Below, piece after piece: positions 50,876 through 60,409 of a DNA stretch of 64,000 bases. Source of the stretch: Polyangia bacterium (GTDB lineage Bacteria; Myxococcota_A; Polyangia; Nannocystales; Nannocystaceae). The stretch spans positions 1,461,599 to 1,525,598 of the forward strand of contig JAUIFF010000001.1 of the NCBI GenBank assembly GCA_030429545.1. The letters run 5' to 3'. The notes beneath the pieces were generated by a model. It was not told the origin of the DNA. It saw only the letters and a program-made list of their open reading frames with translations, and did no database searches. The position numbers were made by a program, and so were the translations under genes. Numbering within the stretch: the stretch's first letter is position 1; the number at the start of each line of letters is the position of its first letter.

Positions 50876-52681
50876 ATGGACCTGCCGAGTTCGCCGACAC
50901 GTCAGTTCTCGCTGACCATCATCGTTCGAGTTCGTCGCGAACGCCTCAATCGGTTGCGCGACGAACTCGACAAGGTTCGTTGCGAAACCATCAAACTCAT
51001 GGACGGCGAGGCTGTGACAGCGTCTATGCCATTCGCCGCGATGAAAACCATACACTACGCCCGTTGGGTGCTCATCGACCACCAACGGGCATTTATGACG
51101 GGACCACAACTGGTGCTGTCGACCAACTACGACGGCCCAGTGGGCGACGAGCACTGCAGCGAGAGCACTGCCCTGCCCCGGCACATCGATGAAATGGTCG
51201 AGCACGGTTACGTGGCGCTACACCGGATTTATGGTTGTTGCGAGGGCTACAACCCCGACTCCGAGGACCCCCAAACCATCAAAAAACGGCTTCGAGATTA
51301 CCTCAAAGACACCTCCCACCACTACCAAACGTCGACCTTTTACATCGGCGCCCCCGGCCGAAGTCGCGACCAGATCTTTGCCGAGGCCGACCTACGCCGG
51401 CGTGTCGAGCGGGTGATCGACGACAAACAAAAGGACCCCAACTGGCCGCCCAAGGACTCGCTTGCGATCCGTCGGGACATCCTCGGTGCGCTCGGCGAGA
51501 CGCTCCCGTCATTTCCCCCACAACCGTCTGTGTTCGAGGGAACCGCGTGGAACCTCAAACTACTCGGAGCGGTTGTGCTCTTGTTGACGGCGATTGCCGT
51601 GATCACCAACGGCAACTACCTACTCGGCCAAGCGTGGCCCGAACTCCCGTGGCGGCTGGCCAAATTCTTAATGACAGCGATGGCCGGCCTCGTGGTCTTC
51701 ATCCTCTACCGCTACTTGCAATGGATCATCCCCGAGCCTGGCCGGTTGATCCGCAGCGTGCTTGTCGGCGCATTGGTCATCATTGGGATCATCGGCTCGA
51801 TGTTGGCCTCGTGGGACCTACTCGCAACATTCGATTGGCAGATCCACCTCATCATTGCGGCGGCTGCGTTCTTGGCTGCCTCGCCATGGAAGTCGTGGAA
51901 GGTGGCATTCGGAGCAGGCGTGTTCGTCGGTCTCGCCGCGCTGATCGTCGCCTCACCGGGCCTCACCCGGCCAACAGTAGCAGTCTGGTCCTACGCATTT
52001 GTCGTCCTCGTACTGGCGATTGCGCTGTTCGCAGTCGGCGTGGGCATCCTCTACAAATATGCCAAAAAGCACCTCCACCACCTCGAAGCTACGGATCCGC
52101 CGTTTGAGCCGTACCACACAAAGGCCGGTTTTTTGTACGCCGAGCGCACGTCGATGGACGAAAACCGGTTTTATCAAAACCAGTTGTCCAACATCTCCGT
52201 GGTCAAGTCGGGGGCGTTTCGAGCCTTGCTGCTGCGCGGGGTATTCTACGCCCTACAGCTGCTGGCCTCGACCGTGTACAACAAGGGCAAGCTCGGGCAA
52301 ATCCCAACCATTCACTTTGCCCGCTGGGTGCTGATAAACGACGGCAGCGATGCCCTGTTTTTGAGTAACTTCGACAGCTCCTGGCAAAGTTACCTCGGTG
52401 ACTTTATCGACAAGGCGAGCACCGGGCTGACAGCAGTGTGGAGCAATACCGTGGGCTATCCGCGAACCCACAACCTGCTGTCAGCCGGCTCGGAGGATGC
52501 CGACCGGTTTAAAGCCTGGGCCCGGCATGTCCAGGTCCCCACCCACGTCTGGTATTCCGCCTACCCGGGTCTATCGATCCGCAATATCAATGACAACACG
52601 ATCATCCGCCGCGGCCTCGCAGCGCCCGACCAAGTGCCGGGGCCACAGTGGCTCGACGCACTCCACGGGAGGCAGTCATGA
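50876..52681 (+). CDS. DyP-associated membrane protein with duplicated flanking domain
   Basis: This 601-residue protein has two copies of one domain flanking a membrane core. The N-terminal copy (about 10-190) contains TIHYARWVLIDHQRAF and LVLSTNYDGP; the C-terminal copy (about 415-590) contains TIHFARWVLINDGSDALFLS and NFDSSWQSYLGDF. About seven transmembrane helices (about 225-400) lie between. The domain is probably ferredoxin-like. Its stop overlaps the start of the DyP peroxidase (ATGA), so the two are made together, and it probably anchors or feeds the peroxidase at the membrane. Start ATG 50876 with AAGGA. The name reflects context, not an established function. Confidence 0.75.
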   Translation: MDLPSSPTRQFSLTIIVRVRRERLNRLRDELDKVRCETIKLMDGEAVTASMPFAAMKTIHYARWVLIDHQRAFMTGPQLVLSTNYDGPVGDEHCSESTALPRHIDEMVEHGYVALHRIYGCCEGYNPDSEDPQTIKKRLRDYLKDTSHHYQTSTFYIGAPGRSRDQIFAEADLRRRVERVIDDKQKDPNWPPKDSLAIRRDILGALGETLPSFPPQPSVFEGTAWNLKLLGAVVLLLTAIAVITNGNYLLGQAWPELPWRLAKFLMTAMAGLVVFILYRYLQWIIPEPGRLIRSVLVGALVIIGIIGSMLASWDLLATFDWQIHLIIAAAAFLAASPWKSWKVAFGAGVFVGLAALIVASPGLTRPTVAVWSYAFVVLVLAIALFAVGVGILYKYAKKHLHHLEATDPPFEPYHTKAGFLYAERTSMDENRFYQNQLSNISVVKSGAFRALLLRGVFYALQLLASTVYNKGKLGQIPTIHFARWVLINDGSDALFLSNFDSSWQSYLGDFIDKASTGLTAVWSNTVGYPRTHNLLSAGSEDADRFKAWARHVQVPTHVWYSAYPGLSIRNINDNTIIRRGLAAPDQVPGPQWLDALHGRQS

Positions 52682-54423
52682 GTCAGCAACCCCCGACAAA
52701 ACTCCCGCTCCACGACATCCAAGGAACCGTCCTCGATACCTATTTCGACAAGCATGTCGGCTACTTTTTATTGTTGCGGATCAAGGATGCTGCCCGCACA
52801 CGAAAGTGGTTGCTCGACAACCACTCGCGGATCACAAGTGCCCAACAGGCGATGCAGTCGCAGCAGGCGAGCGAGCGAAACCCCAACGAGGTATTTTTGA
52901 ATATCGCCTTTAGCTACAACGGCCTCAAGGTGTTGGGTGTCGAACCGGGGCTCATCGACGCATTTCCGCCGGCGTTTGTCGAGGATTCCGACACCCCATT
53001 TCGCGCTCGTATTTTGGGAGACGTCGACACAAGTGCCTCCAAACACTGGAACTGGGGCTCACAGAGTAATGGCACCCATGTCCACCTGATCGTCCTAGCC
53101 TACTTCAACAACGAAAACTGGCGCGAGGAGGTCGATCCAAGCCCCGAGGGCTTTATCGAGCTCGCACAGCGCGAGTACGGCATGGAACTCGTGGCATTTT
53201 TAGATACCAGTTTGCTGGCCGGCAACAAAGAACACTTTGGGTTTCGCGACCTCATTGGCCAACCGCTCGTCGGCGAGGTCGGTGGCAAGTATGGTGGCAA
53301 TACCATCGCCCCAGGCGAGTTTGTCCTGGGTTACGAAAATGGATTTGGCAAGGGCCGGACCTCGCTTGTGCCCTCATATCTGCCACCGGGAGACGCCAGC
53401 GAGCCCCTCGAGTTGGGGCGAAATGGCAGCTACCTGGTGTTTCGCCAGCTCGAGCAGGACATCCTCGGGTTTTGGCAATACTGCTGCGACCGAGCCAAGG
53501 GCGGCGAACACCAGGAGATTCCCTACGGACCAGTTGCGCTGGCGAGCAAGATGGTCGGCCGCTGGCCCAGCGGACACCCGCTGGCGAAATACTGGGACGA
53601 GCACGCCGAGCACAACGGCGACCCAACGCTCACACCCGACCCCGAGCCAAGGGGACCCTTGGACCGCATGGTCCAGGCCTACCGCGCATTGTTAGGCGAG
53701 TTTCACAACGAACTCGACAACTTCGATTACATCAAAGATGCCAAGGGCGAAGGTTGCCCATTCGGCTCGCACATTCGCCGCAGCAATCCACGAAGTTGGG
53801 AACTCGCAACCACAACCGAGGAGTCGCTGCGCCTATCCAACCTCCACCGGATCCTCCGGCGAGGGCGAACCTACGGGCCACCGATGATGGACCCAAACAT
53901 GGACACCTACCGGTTTCCGGAGGTTACGCGAGAGCTCTCAAACATCGCCCACTCCGCTGTCGAACAGGTCCGCGACAAGATCGTCGCCAAACTCGGGCAC
54001 GACGATGTCGAAAAGCACCTATTGCGCGAGGTCGACAAAACCGCAGCCGCCGAGGCCCTCCAGCAACAACTCGGGCTCGACGACCACGAACGCCTCGTGT
54101 TCCGCATTTTCTTTGTCAAACGCGGTGTGCACTTTTTATGCTTCAACTCCGACATCGAAAGGCAGTTCGAGTTTGTCCAACAGCAGTGGTGCAACAACTC
54201 CAAGTTCGCCGGCCTCGACAGCGATGCCGACCCGCTATGTGGGCAACACGATGGCCCGGGCAAAAGTGGCATGAATCCCCCGACATTTACCATGCCAGCC
54301 CCGCCCCTGCGCCATCGCTGCACCGGCATGAAGCGCTTTTCAACCGTCAAGGGTAGCGGCTACTTTTTGATGCCGTCGATTTCAGATGTGCTGCGGCTGG
54401 CTCGGGGGGAGTTTGGTGGGTAG
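52678..54423 (+). CDS. DyP-type haem peroxidase
   Basis: This 581-residue protein is a dye-decolorising-type peroxidase, longer than the usual 300-450. Family signs are HDIQGTVLDTYF at the N-terminus, EVFLNIAFSYNGLKVLG, HFGFRDLIGQPLVGE (the GxxDG motif, here with Leu after Asp), and CPFGSHIRRSNPR holding the proximal His and distal Arg. The C-terminal part includes HRILRRGRTYGPP and KRGVHFLCFNSDIERQFEFV. No Tat signal is visible, so it is cytosolic or bound to the membrane protein encoded upstream. GGGAGG ahead of ATG 52678 is a strong ribosome binding site. Confidence 0.9.
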   Translation: MSQQPPTKLPLHDIQGTVLDTYFDKHVGYFLLLRIKDAARTRKWLLDNHSRITSAQQAMQSQQASERNPNEVFLNIAFSYNGLKVLGVEPGLIDAFPPAFVEDSDTPFRARILGDVDTSASKHWNWGSQSNGTHVHLIVLAYFNNENWREEVDPSPEGFIELAQREYGMELVAFLDTSLLAGNKEHFGFRDLIGQPLVGEVGGKYGGNTIAPGEFVLGYENGFGKGRTSLVPSYLPPGDASEPLELGRNGSYLVFRQLEQDILGFWQYCCDRAKGGEHQEIPYGPVALASKMVGRWPSGHPLAKYWDEHAEHNGDPTLTPDPEPRGPLDRMVQAYRALLGEFHNELDNFDYIKDAKGEGCPFGSHIRRSNPRSWELATTTEESLRLSNLHRILRRGRTYGPPMMDPNMDTYRFPEVTRELSNIAHSAVEQVRDKIVAKLGHDDVEKHLLREVDKTAAAEALQQQLGLDDHERLVFRIFFVKRGVHFLCFNSDIERQFEFVQQQWCNNSKFAGLDSDADPLCGQHDGPGKSGMNPPTFTMPAPPLRHRCTGMKRFSTVKGSGYFLMPSISDVLRLARGEFGG

Positions 54424-54527
54424 AACAAAGCAGGGACGGCTCTAATTGCCGCAACAGTCAAGCGTGCCAAACTCGTCAAAACACCGACCCTGCGTCGAAA
54501 GCCGCACTCAGCAAGCATGGCGTACTC

Positions 54528-56573
54528 TCAATCAAACGTCACGACAAAATTGGTGGGAAACGGACCCTCATACATCCCTCGGCCCGCGCGACCGGGTCCG
54601 CGACGAAGGTTCGTTCGCCGGAGCACCACCGCGCACACCTCGGGAATCACGATTGCATTGATGTGTCGGCCAAAACACTTGTGAAAACCATGACCAAAGT
54701 GTAGATACAACTTTAAATCACGTGTTGGGTCAAAACGCTTGGGGGATGGGAAGCGCTCAGGGTCAAACATCGCCGGCGAAATCGCAGCGAACACCTTACT
54801 TTTGGCCCTGATCGTGCGGGTCTTACCATCGCCGCTACGCACCGATTGTGCCTCCTCGGCAAACCGTATCACCGCGGGGTTGTGGGGGTTGAAGCGAAGC
54901 GCCTCAAAGGCATAGTGGAGGACGGTGTCGATATCGTCTCGCCGGGCAGCGGCAACCGCTTCGCGCAGGGCCCGTGGACGGTCGAGCAGCTCGTCGAGCA
55001 CCAACACAATCGCCCTAGCGTTGGTCGACAACGCACCAATGATAAGCCCCGAGATATTTCGACGGACAGTGTCGTTGTCGAGCCAGGCATTACCGGGCTC
55101 CTGCTGCGCGCGAATCATCCGGTTGAGGAGGTTATCAGGTAGGGCTTTGGGGTTTTCGAGGAGCGTGCGCCGACGACTTTCGATCTCGCCTGTGAGGTGC
55201 TGCTTGAGTTCCGTAGCGGCCTGCAACGCACGTTGGTGGATGTCGCGACTGTCACTATGGTTGAGAAACAGGTCCCAAAACAGAGCCCGTAACCACCGCA
55301 CCATCGTGGCCTCGTTGGGGCCACCGACCCCAAAGTATTCGCGCAAGACCCTCACCATCACGATCTCACCAAGACTGGTCACCACGTCGATCCGACCGCG
55401 TTCGCGGGCCAACTCCATCTGCGCATTCGCGGTTTTACGCACGATCCCACGAATCGCTTCGAGGTCGCCTTTTTCAACCATTTTCATGGTCAGCGAAAAC
55501 TCGCGCTGATGTTGGCTAGACCTGTCCATCCCCAAAAAGAACGTCACCGACAGCTTCGCCATCTTGCCCAGGTTGATCTCTTTGATCGTGAAGTCCTCGT
55601 CGCGCTCGAGCACATCGGTCACTAGCTCATATTTGTTGACCAAAACCCGGTGCCCAAAGCGAAGCATCGGCACTTTGCCGCCAATAGCGAATAACCGCGC
55701 CCAAAACTTGCGCCCAAAAAGTGCTCCCGTAACCCGCGAAATCATGCGCGCGAGCAACCCAGGCTCCTTGGGAAGGTCTTGCTGATTGCACAATGGAGGG
55801 CGATGTTCTCGAAAAATCCGCAGGGCAAACTGGCCAGCGGGGCTGTCTTGAAACAACAACACCTGGCGTCGCAACTCGTCTGGCAAACTTTCGAGCGAGG
55901 CCGCCGACCCGCGAAACTCCGGGGGCAACAGCACCGGCGCGGCATTGGTCGCAAACATCAGGTCGGCAACCGTCACGGTATCGCCCGTCAAGTACCGCCG
56001 ACCGTCGCTGAGCAACGCCTCTACCCGGGCAAACACCCGCTTGATCTTGGCGAGCTCTCCCTGTGGCGGAAACTTGTCGAGTTCGAGCCCCTTGGCAATC
56101 TGCTTGGCAAGTAGCCCGTAAAACAGCGTGACGATGATCCGCTCCCACAACGGAACGCCCCGCCGCATCATCGGGGCGGTGCACGAGCGATGCGGCAAGA
56201 TAAGTGCGTAGACATAGCGCCCCACCGGGCGCCACAGCTCATGCCAGAAATACGCAAACAACTCCTCGGCCAGACTGTTTCGCTGCGGGTCTTCAGGCAA
56301 GAGCCTGCGCTCAGGAGCACAACGGGGCTCCGTGTACTTCAACACACCATCTTTTTGCGAAACAACTGCGTCGGTAGTGACAAACACCGGGTTGTTGGCG
56401 ATCCCGTCGTCGATGCCAGCGGCTTTGTTTGAAGGCCCAACATGCAAACCCGGGGCATGGCGCTCATCGATATAGGCAATACCATGCCAGTCGAGGATCC
56501 AGCGTGAGAGCTCATCGGCGTTGCTCACGGTGTTGGAAACCAGCGTGGGCACTTGCTTGCTGTAACGAGTCAC
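54528..56573 (-). CDS. Glutathione S-transferase / cytochrome P450 fusion
   Basis: This 681-residue fusion has a GST-like N-terminal half: a thioredoxin-fold part at about 5-110 (PTLVSNTVSNADELSRWILD) and a helical GST C-domain at about 110-270 (GRRYLTGDTVTVADLMFAT). A cytochrome P450 domain follows (about 300-680). P450 signs are the K-helix EALR, FDPERFPSPKRFDP, and the haem-ligand loop FGHGFHKCFGRHIN with the Cys. The I-helix (SGLIIGALSTNARAIV) lacks the usual acid-Thr pair, as in P450s that rearrange peroxides rather than use O2. The start is likely GTG 56573 (GGGAG five bases upstream, TATAAT at 56611-56616); GTG 56639 would extend it by 22 codons. Convergent with the DyP operon. Confidence 0.85.
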   Translation of the reverse strand: MTRYSKQVPTLVSNTVSNADELSRWILDWHGIAYIDERHAPGLHVGPSNKAAGIDDGIANNPVFVTTDAVVSQKDGVLKYTEPRCAPERRLLPEDPQRNSLAEELFAYFWHELWRPVGRYVYALILPHRSCTAPMMRRGVPLWERIIVTLFYGLLAKQIAKGLELDKFPPQGELAKIKRVFARVEALLSDGRRYLTGDTVTVADLMFATNAAPVLLPPEFRGSAASLESLPDELRRQVLLFQDSPAGQFALRIFREHRPPLCNQQDLPKEPGLLARMISRVTGALFGRKFWARLFAIGGKVPMLRFGHRVLVNKYELVTDVLERDEDFTIKEINLGKMAKLSVTFFLGMDRSSQHQREFSLTMKMVEKGDLEAIRGIVRKTANAQMELARERGRIDVVTSLGEIVMVRVLREYFGVGGPNEATMVRWLRALFWDLFLNHSDSRDIHQRALQAATELKQHLTGEIESRRRTLLENPKALPDNLLNRMIRAQQEPGNAWLDNDTVRRNISGLIIGALSTNARAIVLVLDELLDRPRALREAVAAARRDDIDTVLHYAFEALRFNPHNPAVIRFAEEAQSVRSGDGKTRTIRAKSKVFAAISPAMFDPERFPSPKRFDPTRDLKLYLHFGHGFHKCFGRHINAIVIPEVCAVVLRRTNLRRGPGRAGRGMYEGPFPTNFVVTFD

Positions 56574-57070
56574 GAGTTCTCCCAGCTCAGGTGGGGCCTG
56601 AGTAGCGCTGATTATAGATGGCCCGGCGGGAGAATCCACTGATTTAGCAGAGTTTGCGCAGGTTTACTTGTAACAGCTGCTGTGACGGGCCTTTTGGCCC
56701 CCCACCCTGCGCGAACTCGCCTCCCGCGGTTCAAAGTGGTGTTAACGAGCACACCGAAAAGTCACTACTTTCGCGCAACCACTCGAGGGCCGTTCAGAAC
56801 TTCAAATTCGCCCATAGAATATGAGCAGTTTCGATATGCAACAGCACTATCCTCAAAACAACGAATCGCTCCACAAACACCCATGATTTCGTTTCGAGAT
56901 ATTTTGACGAGAGCGTGACTCGAGAATGACACGAACTCGTTGTTCCGTACTGCCGCTACGGGCCTCGGCTCGGAAACGACTCGGCCTCCACGTCACCGTG
57001 GGCGCTCCCGCAGCCGGCGACTCCCCAGCGCCCAGCGCTGAGCAAGTTTGAGCGCGAAGTCCCACAAGCC
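56574..57070. other. Gene-poor intergenic region
   Basis: About 500 bp. It contains the promoter of the GST-P450 gene (TATAAT, minus strand, 56611-56616) at its left end. The rest shows no supportable gene or repeat. Confidence 0.5.
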
Positions 57071-57079
57071 TGCTACACT
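57071..57079 (+). promoter_or_regulatory. Extended -10 (TGC-TACACT) seven bases before ATG
   Basis: TGC then TACACT (57074-57079) ends seven bases before ATG 57087, a leaderless extended -10 layout. Confidence 0.45.
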
Positions 57080-57086
57080 GCGACCG

Positions 57087-57386
57087 ATGATGAGGCGCCT
57101 ACTGATCGCAACCGCCATCATGGCACTCGCGCTGACCACTGCCAACTGCGCCGGTGCCCCGTGCCCGTGTGGCGCCGACCCCAACGATCCGATCGAGTTG
57201 CACGACCCAAGTTTCAACGGCAACCACCAGCTCGACCACGCATGTTCCTGCCAGTGTGGCGACGACAAAGCCGTCGGTGGCGAGCTCTCCAAAATCGGAG
57301 CCTGCGTCGACCACGGCAAGTCCTGCAACGACCGTCTCGGCCGCGCTGCCGAGGTTATCTGCATCGGCCCGGCGTCCGATTTTTAG
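57087..57386 (+). CDS. Small secreted Cys-rich protein
   Basis: This 99-residue protein has a signal segment (RRLLIATAIMALALTTANC) followed by about eight more Cys: APCPCG, HACSCQCGDD, GACVDHG, SCND and ICIG. The C-x-C pairs and spacing suggest disulfides or metal binding. The Cys at the signal end could be lipidated, but the lipobox is poor. Family unknown. ATG 57087 or 57090. Confidence 0.6.
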   Translation: MMRRLLIATAIMALALTTANCAGAPCPCGADPNDPIELHDPSFNGNHQLDHACSCQCGDDKAVGGELSKIGACVDHGKSCNDRLGRAAEVICIGPASDF

Positions 57387-57496
57387 GTCGCCAGCGGCAA
57401 ACATCTCAGGTGTCCACTTGTTCATGTCGACGGGCGCCCAAGTCCCCGCGCAGCGAGACTTGATGCGACACTGCCGCAGAAAGGACAAACAGCTGC

Positions 57497-58465
57497 ATGA
57501 GCCGAACGTTATCGACCGCGATTGTCCTGGCCGGCCAGATGAGCTTAGGAATTGTTGCCTGCACCGAAGTCGGCGGCGGGGACTCGAGTGCAGGTGAAAC
57601 AGGGGCTGGCCCAGAGCTCGAGCAGTACACTCCCGACCAAGCCAACTGGGAAACCTTCGCCACCAAACCGTTCGAAGGCGGTACCAACCAAGCCCACGAC
57701 CCAGACGGTGTCGGCTGGATAAGTGCCGAAGATTGGGCTGCGGCCGCGTGGGATGGAACGATCTACAACCCGTCGCAAATGACACCAGAGGCGTTCGCAG
57801 CTGCGCTGTGTCCCAGTGTCGACCGTGTCCGAGGCATTCGCGCAGTGTTCTATCAACACAAGCCATTTGCCGACAACCAAAACCCCACCAAGGCCGAAGT
57901 TGACGAATGGCACCGGATTGCCATCAATCACGTCCGAGCCCTGGTGGGCTACACAAGCGAAGACCGGCAAGTCAAAAAAGACCACTGCATGTTTGCCCGT
58001 GCACTTTGGGGTGATGAACGAAAGTTCACAACAATGTGGGATGCCCAGTATCCGGGAACCGAAGGCTCCGCTGCAGGACCCTGTCAGGGTTCAAACAATG
58101 CACATTGCGGAGCGAGCTTCATCCCCGACCCCGTCGACCAAGCCCCTTACCTGCCCGATGCTCACCCCAGCTGTACGGCCTAGGCAGGCTCGGAAGGCGT
58201 GTTCAGCGGACCAAAATCAAACATCCCCTGGGCCATCAAATGGTCCCGAGGGTTTTGCAACACACTCCTCGCAGAGGGCTTTTGGGGCGGCCACGTCGGC
58301 CCATGGTTTCACCGCGAAAAATTCGGTTTCAGCTTCTGGGACCCGGACCCAAGCAACAATAACAACAACGCAATCCTACGAGCAAAATGGACCGGTCAAT
58401 TGATGCCCAGTCTGTATTGCAACCCGGCTGAGCCCGAGTGCGATCCCGAGAATACAGGGCCTTGA
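57497..58465 (+). pseudogene. Secreted/lipoprotein gene interrupted by an in-frame amber codon
   Basis: One reading frame of 323 codons is broken only by TAG at 58181-58183. The 5' part encodes a signal-like N-terminus (possible lipobox LGIVAC) and then a globular domain with WDGTIYNPSQMTPEAFAAAL and VRGIRAVFYQHKPFA. The part after the TAG continues in the same frame with strong protein character (GPWFHREKFGFSFWDPDP, LMPSLYCNPAEPECD) and no start signal of its own. A nonsense mutation, a read-through codon or a base error are possible. Family unknown. Confidence 0.65.
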
Positions 58466-58565
58466 TCCGGTTGTCCGCGGGGCTAAAGCTCGTGCCCCTC
58501 GGCGGGCGAAATCGTTCTTCGGGTATGATGTTCGATGCCGTCCGGCACAACAGACACTTGACGCT

Positions 58566-58574
58566 TGCTATAGT
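58566..58574 (+). promoter_or_regulatory. Extended -10 (TGC-TATAGT) eight bases before ATG
   Basis: TGC followed by TATAGT (58569-58574) ends eight bases before ATG 58583, the best -10 of the leaderless set. Confidence 0.5.
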
Positions 58575-58582
58575 TGCAATCG

Positions 58583-59554
58583 ATGCAACCCTCGGACCTC
58601 GCTACTTTAGCGACACTCAACGCGCTTCTTCAGGAAGGAAGTGTCAGTGCGGCCGCTCGGCGTCTCGGGCTCTCAACGCCCGCCGTCAGCCACGCTCTTG
58701 CGAAGCTGCGAACGCGCTTCGATGATCCATTGCTTGTCCGCGCCGGCCGACGGATGGTCCTTACCCCGCGGGCACAGTCACTCAAACCCAAGGTCCGCGA
58801 TGCAATCGCCACGGCGAGCATTGTTTTTGCTGAGCAAGAAGTATTTGAACCCAAACGGCTAGCCCGTGTTTTCACTGTGAGCATGACCGACTACATCCTC
58901 TTGGTGTTTGGATCTCAGATCGATACCGCGATTAGTCGAGGAGCACCGGGGCTCGACCTACGGGTGGTCCCAAACTCCGTGGAGGACCCACTACGCCTGC
59001 GCAACGGGGAGACGGATCTTGCCATCGGTATCTACGGAGATCTGCCGCCAGAGCTCAAAACCAGGGTGCTCATTACTGAGCGTCTCGTTTGTGTCGTCCG
59101 CAACGATCACCCGACTGTTGGCCGTCGCCTCACGCTCGAACAATTTGTCCAGCTACACCACATTCAGGTTGCGCCACGCGGTCGCCCAGGTGGCTACCTC
59201 GACAATTTACTCCAACAACGCGGCTTTTGTCGGCGAGTCGTACGGGCAGTTCCGTACTTTCAAGTTGCCCTCGAGATGACCGCACGCACTGACCGAGTCC
59301 TGACTGTCTCGGAACGGATCGCCCGTCTTCTCGGGCCACAACTCGGGTTGCGCGTGTTGGAGCCCCCCCTACACCTCGAGCCGTTCGCGCTGAGTATGGT
59401 TTGGCACCCGCGGTTCGATGCCGACCGTGCACACAGTTGGCTGCGCCAGCAGTTGCTCGAGGTGTCGCAAGCGATGGCAGCAATTAGCCATCCACAACAC
59501 CGCAAGCGGCTCAGTCGCTCAAATCCGACCGTAGGATTCCCATCTAAACGTTGA
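58583..59554 (+). CDS. LysR-family transcriptional regulator
   Basis: This 323-residue regulator has an N-terminal winged HTH (about 5-65; ATLNALLQEGSVSAAARRLG, STPAVSHALAKLRTRFDDPL) and a LysR substrate-binding domain (about 92-300). It belongs to the NodD/LinR-like branch, judging by the RFDDPLLVRAGRRMVLTPRA linker. It probably controls the DJ-1-like and monooxygenase-like genes that follow on the same strand. ATG 58583, right behind the -10, is preferred over an ATG three codons upstream. Confidence 0.93.
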   Translation: MQPSDLATLATLNALLQEGSVSAAARRLGLSTPAVSHALAKLRTRFDDPLLVRAGRRMVLTPRAQSLKPKVRDAIATASIVFAEQEVFEPKRLARVFTVSMTDYILLVFGSQIDTAISRGAPGLDLRVVPNSVEDPLRLRNGETDLAIGIYGDLPPELKTRVLITERLVCVVRNDHPTVGRRLTLEQFVQLHHIQVAPRGRPGGYLDNLLQQRGFCRRVVRAVPYFQVALEMTARTDRVLTVSERIARLLGPQLGLRVLEPPLHLEPFALSMVWHPRFDADRAHSWLRQQLLEVSQAMAAISHPQHRKRLSRSNPTVGFPSKR

Positions 59555-59652
59555 ATGTAGTGCAATGATACATTTCGTGATGTTCTATTGATACAAGTAC
59601 TCAGATCGCCAATCCTAGCTCTCGGCACCGACATGGGTTGCCAGGAGCTACC

Positions 59653-60399
59653 ATGAGCGCGAATACAAACATCACCGATCAAGCACGCCGAAAAAAAATT
59701 CTCATGATTGCGGCAAACCCCGCGATCTCGACAGTCAACCAGTTGCCCGTCGGATTTTGGTGGTCAGAGCTTACCCACCCCTACTGGGCGTTCACGGAGG
59801 CTGGATACGAGGTTGAGATACGCAGTCCAGATGGTGGCGCGCTCGTGGCAGACACGTGGAGTGACCCAGAAGATAGCAGTGGCTATTCTGCGTATGACAT
59901 CCTGAGTTTGGGGTTCAAGAAGTCACCGCAACATCGGGCCCTCCTCGAGCAGACGCAAAGTATTGAGCATGTCGATCCGACGGCATTTGATGCTGTGTTT
60001 CTCGTGGGTGGGCAATCACCGATGTTTACGTTTCGCCGCAACCAAACGCTCCAACGCCTAGTCGCCGATTTCTTTGAGGGAGGCAAGGTCACCGCACTTG
60101 TCTGTCACGCGACATGTCTGCTCCTCGAAACCAAACTCCGCTCTGGCGAACTACTGGTTCGCGGCCGCACATGGACTGGATTTTCTAACGCAGAAGAGCA
60201 ATTCGCCGACAACTTTGTTGGCCAGCGGATTCAACCGTTCTGGATCGAGGAAGAGGCCCGCAAGCTCGAGCAAACAAACTTCGTTATCGACCAAGTGTTC
60301 CGGCCCTTTGCCGTGCGCGACGGCCTGCTGGTAACCGGCCAGCAGCAACACTCGGGCGCCGTTACAGCTCAGCTTGTGATCGACGCACTCGGCCGATAG
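59653..60399 (+). CDS. DJ-1/PfpI (HchA-like) superfamily protein
   Basis: This 248-residue protein belongs to the DJ-1/PfpI class-I amidotransferase-like superfamily. It shows KKILMIAANP, the FWWSELTHPYWAF segment typical of the HchA-like branch, and YEVEIRSPDGG. An acidic residue should lie near SWSDPEDS, and the nucleophile elbow is VTALVCHATCLLL with the conserved Cys followed by His. Relatives act as glyoxalases, chaperones or peptidases. AGGAG seven bases before ATG 59653. Probably regulated by the LysR gene upstream. Confidence 0.88.
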   Translation: MSANTNITDQARRKKILMIAANPAISTVNQLPVGFWWSELTHPYWAFTEAGYEVEIRSPDGGALVADTWSDPEDSSGYSAYDILSLGFKKSPQHRALLEQTQSIEHVDPTAFDAVFLVGGQSPMFTFRRNQTLQRLVADFFEGGKVTALVCHATCLLLETKLRSGELLVRGRTWTGFSNAEEQFADNFVGQRIQPFWIEEEARKLEQTNFVIDQVFRPFAVRDGLLVTGQQQHSGAVTAQLVIDALGR

Positions 60400-60409
60400 G
60401 AGACGCGCG

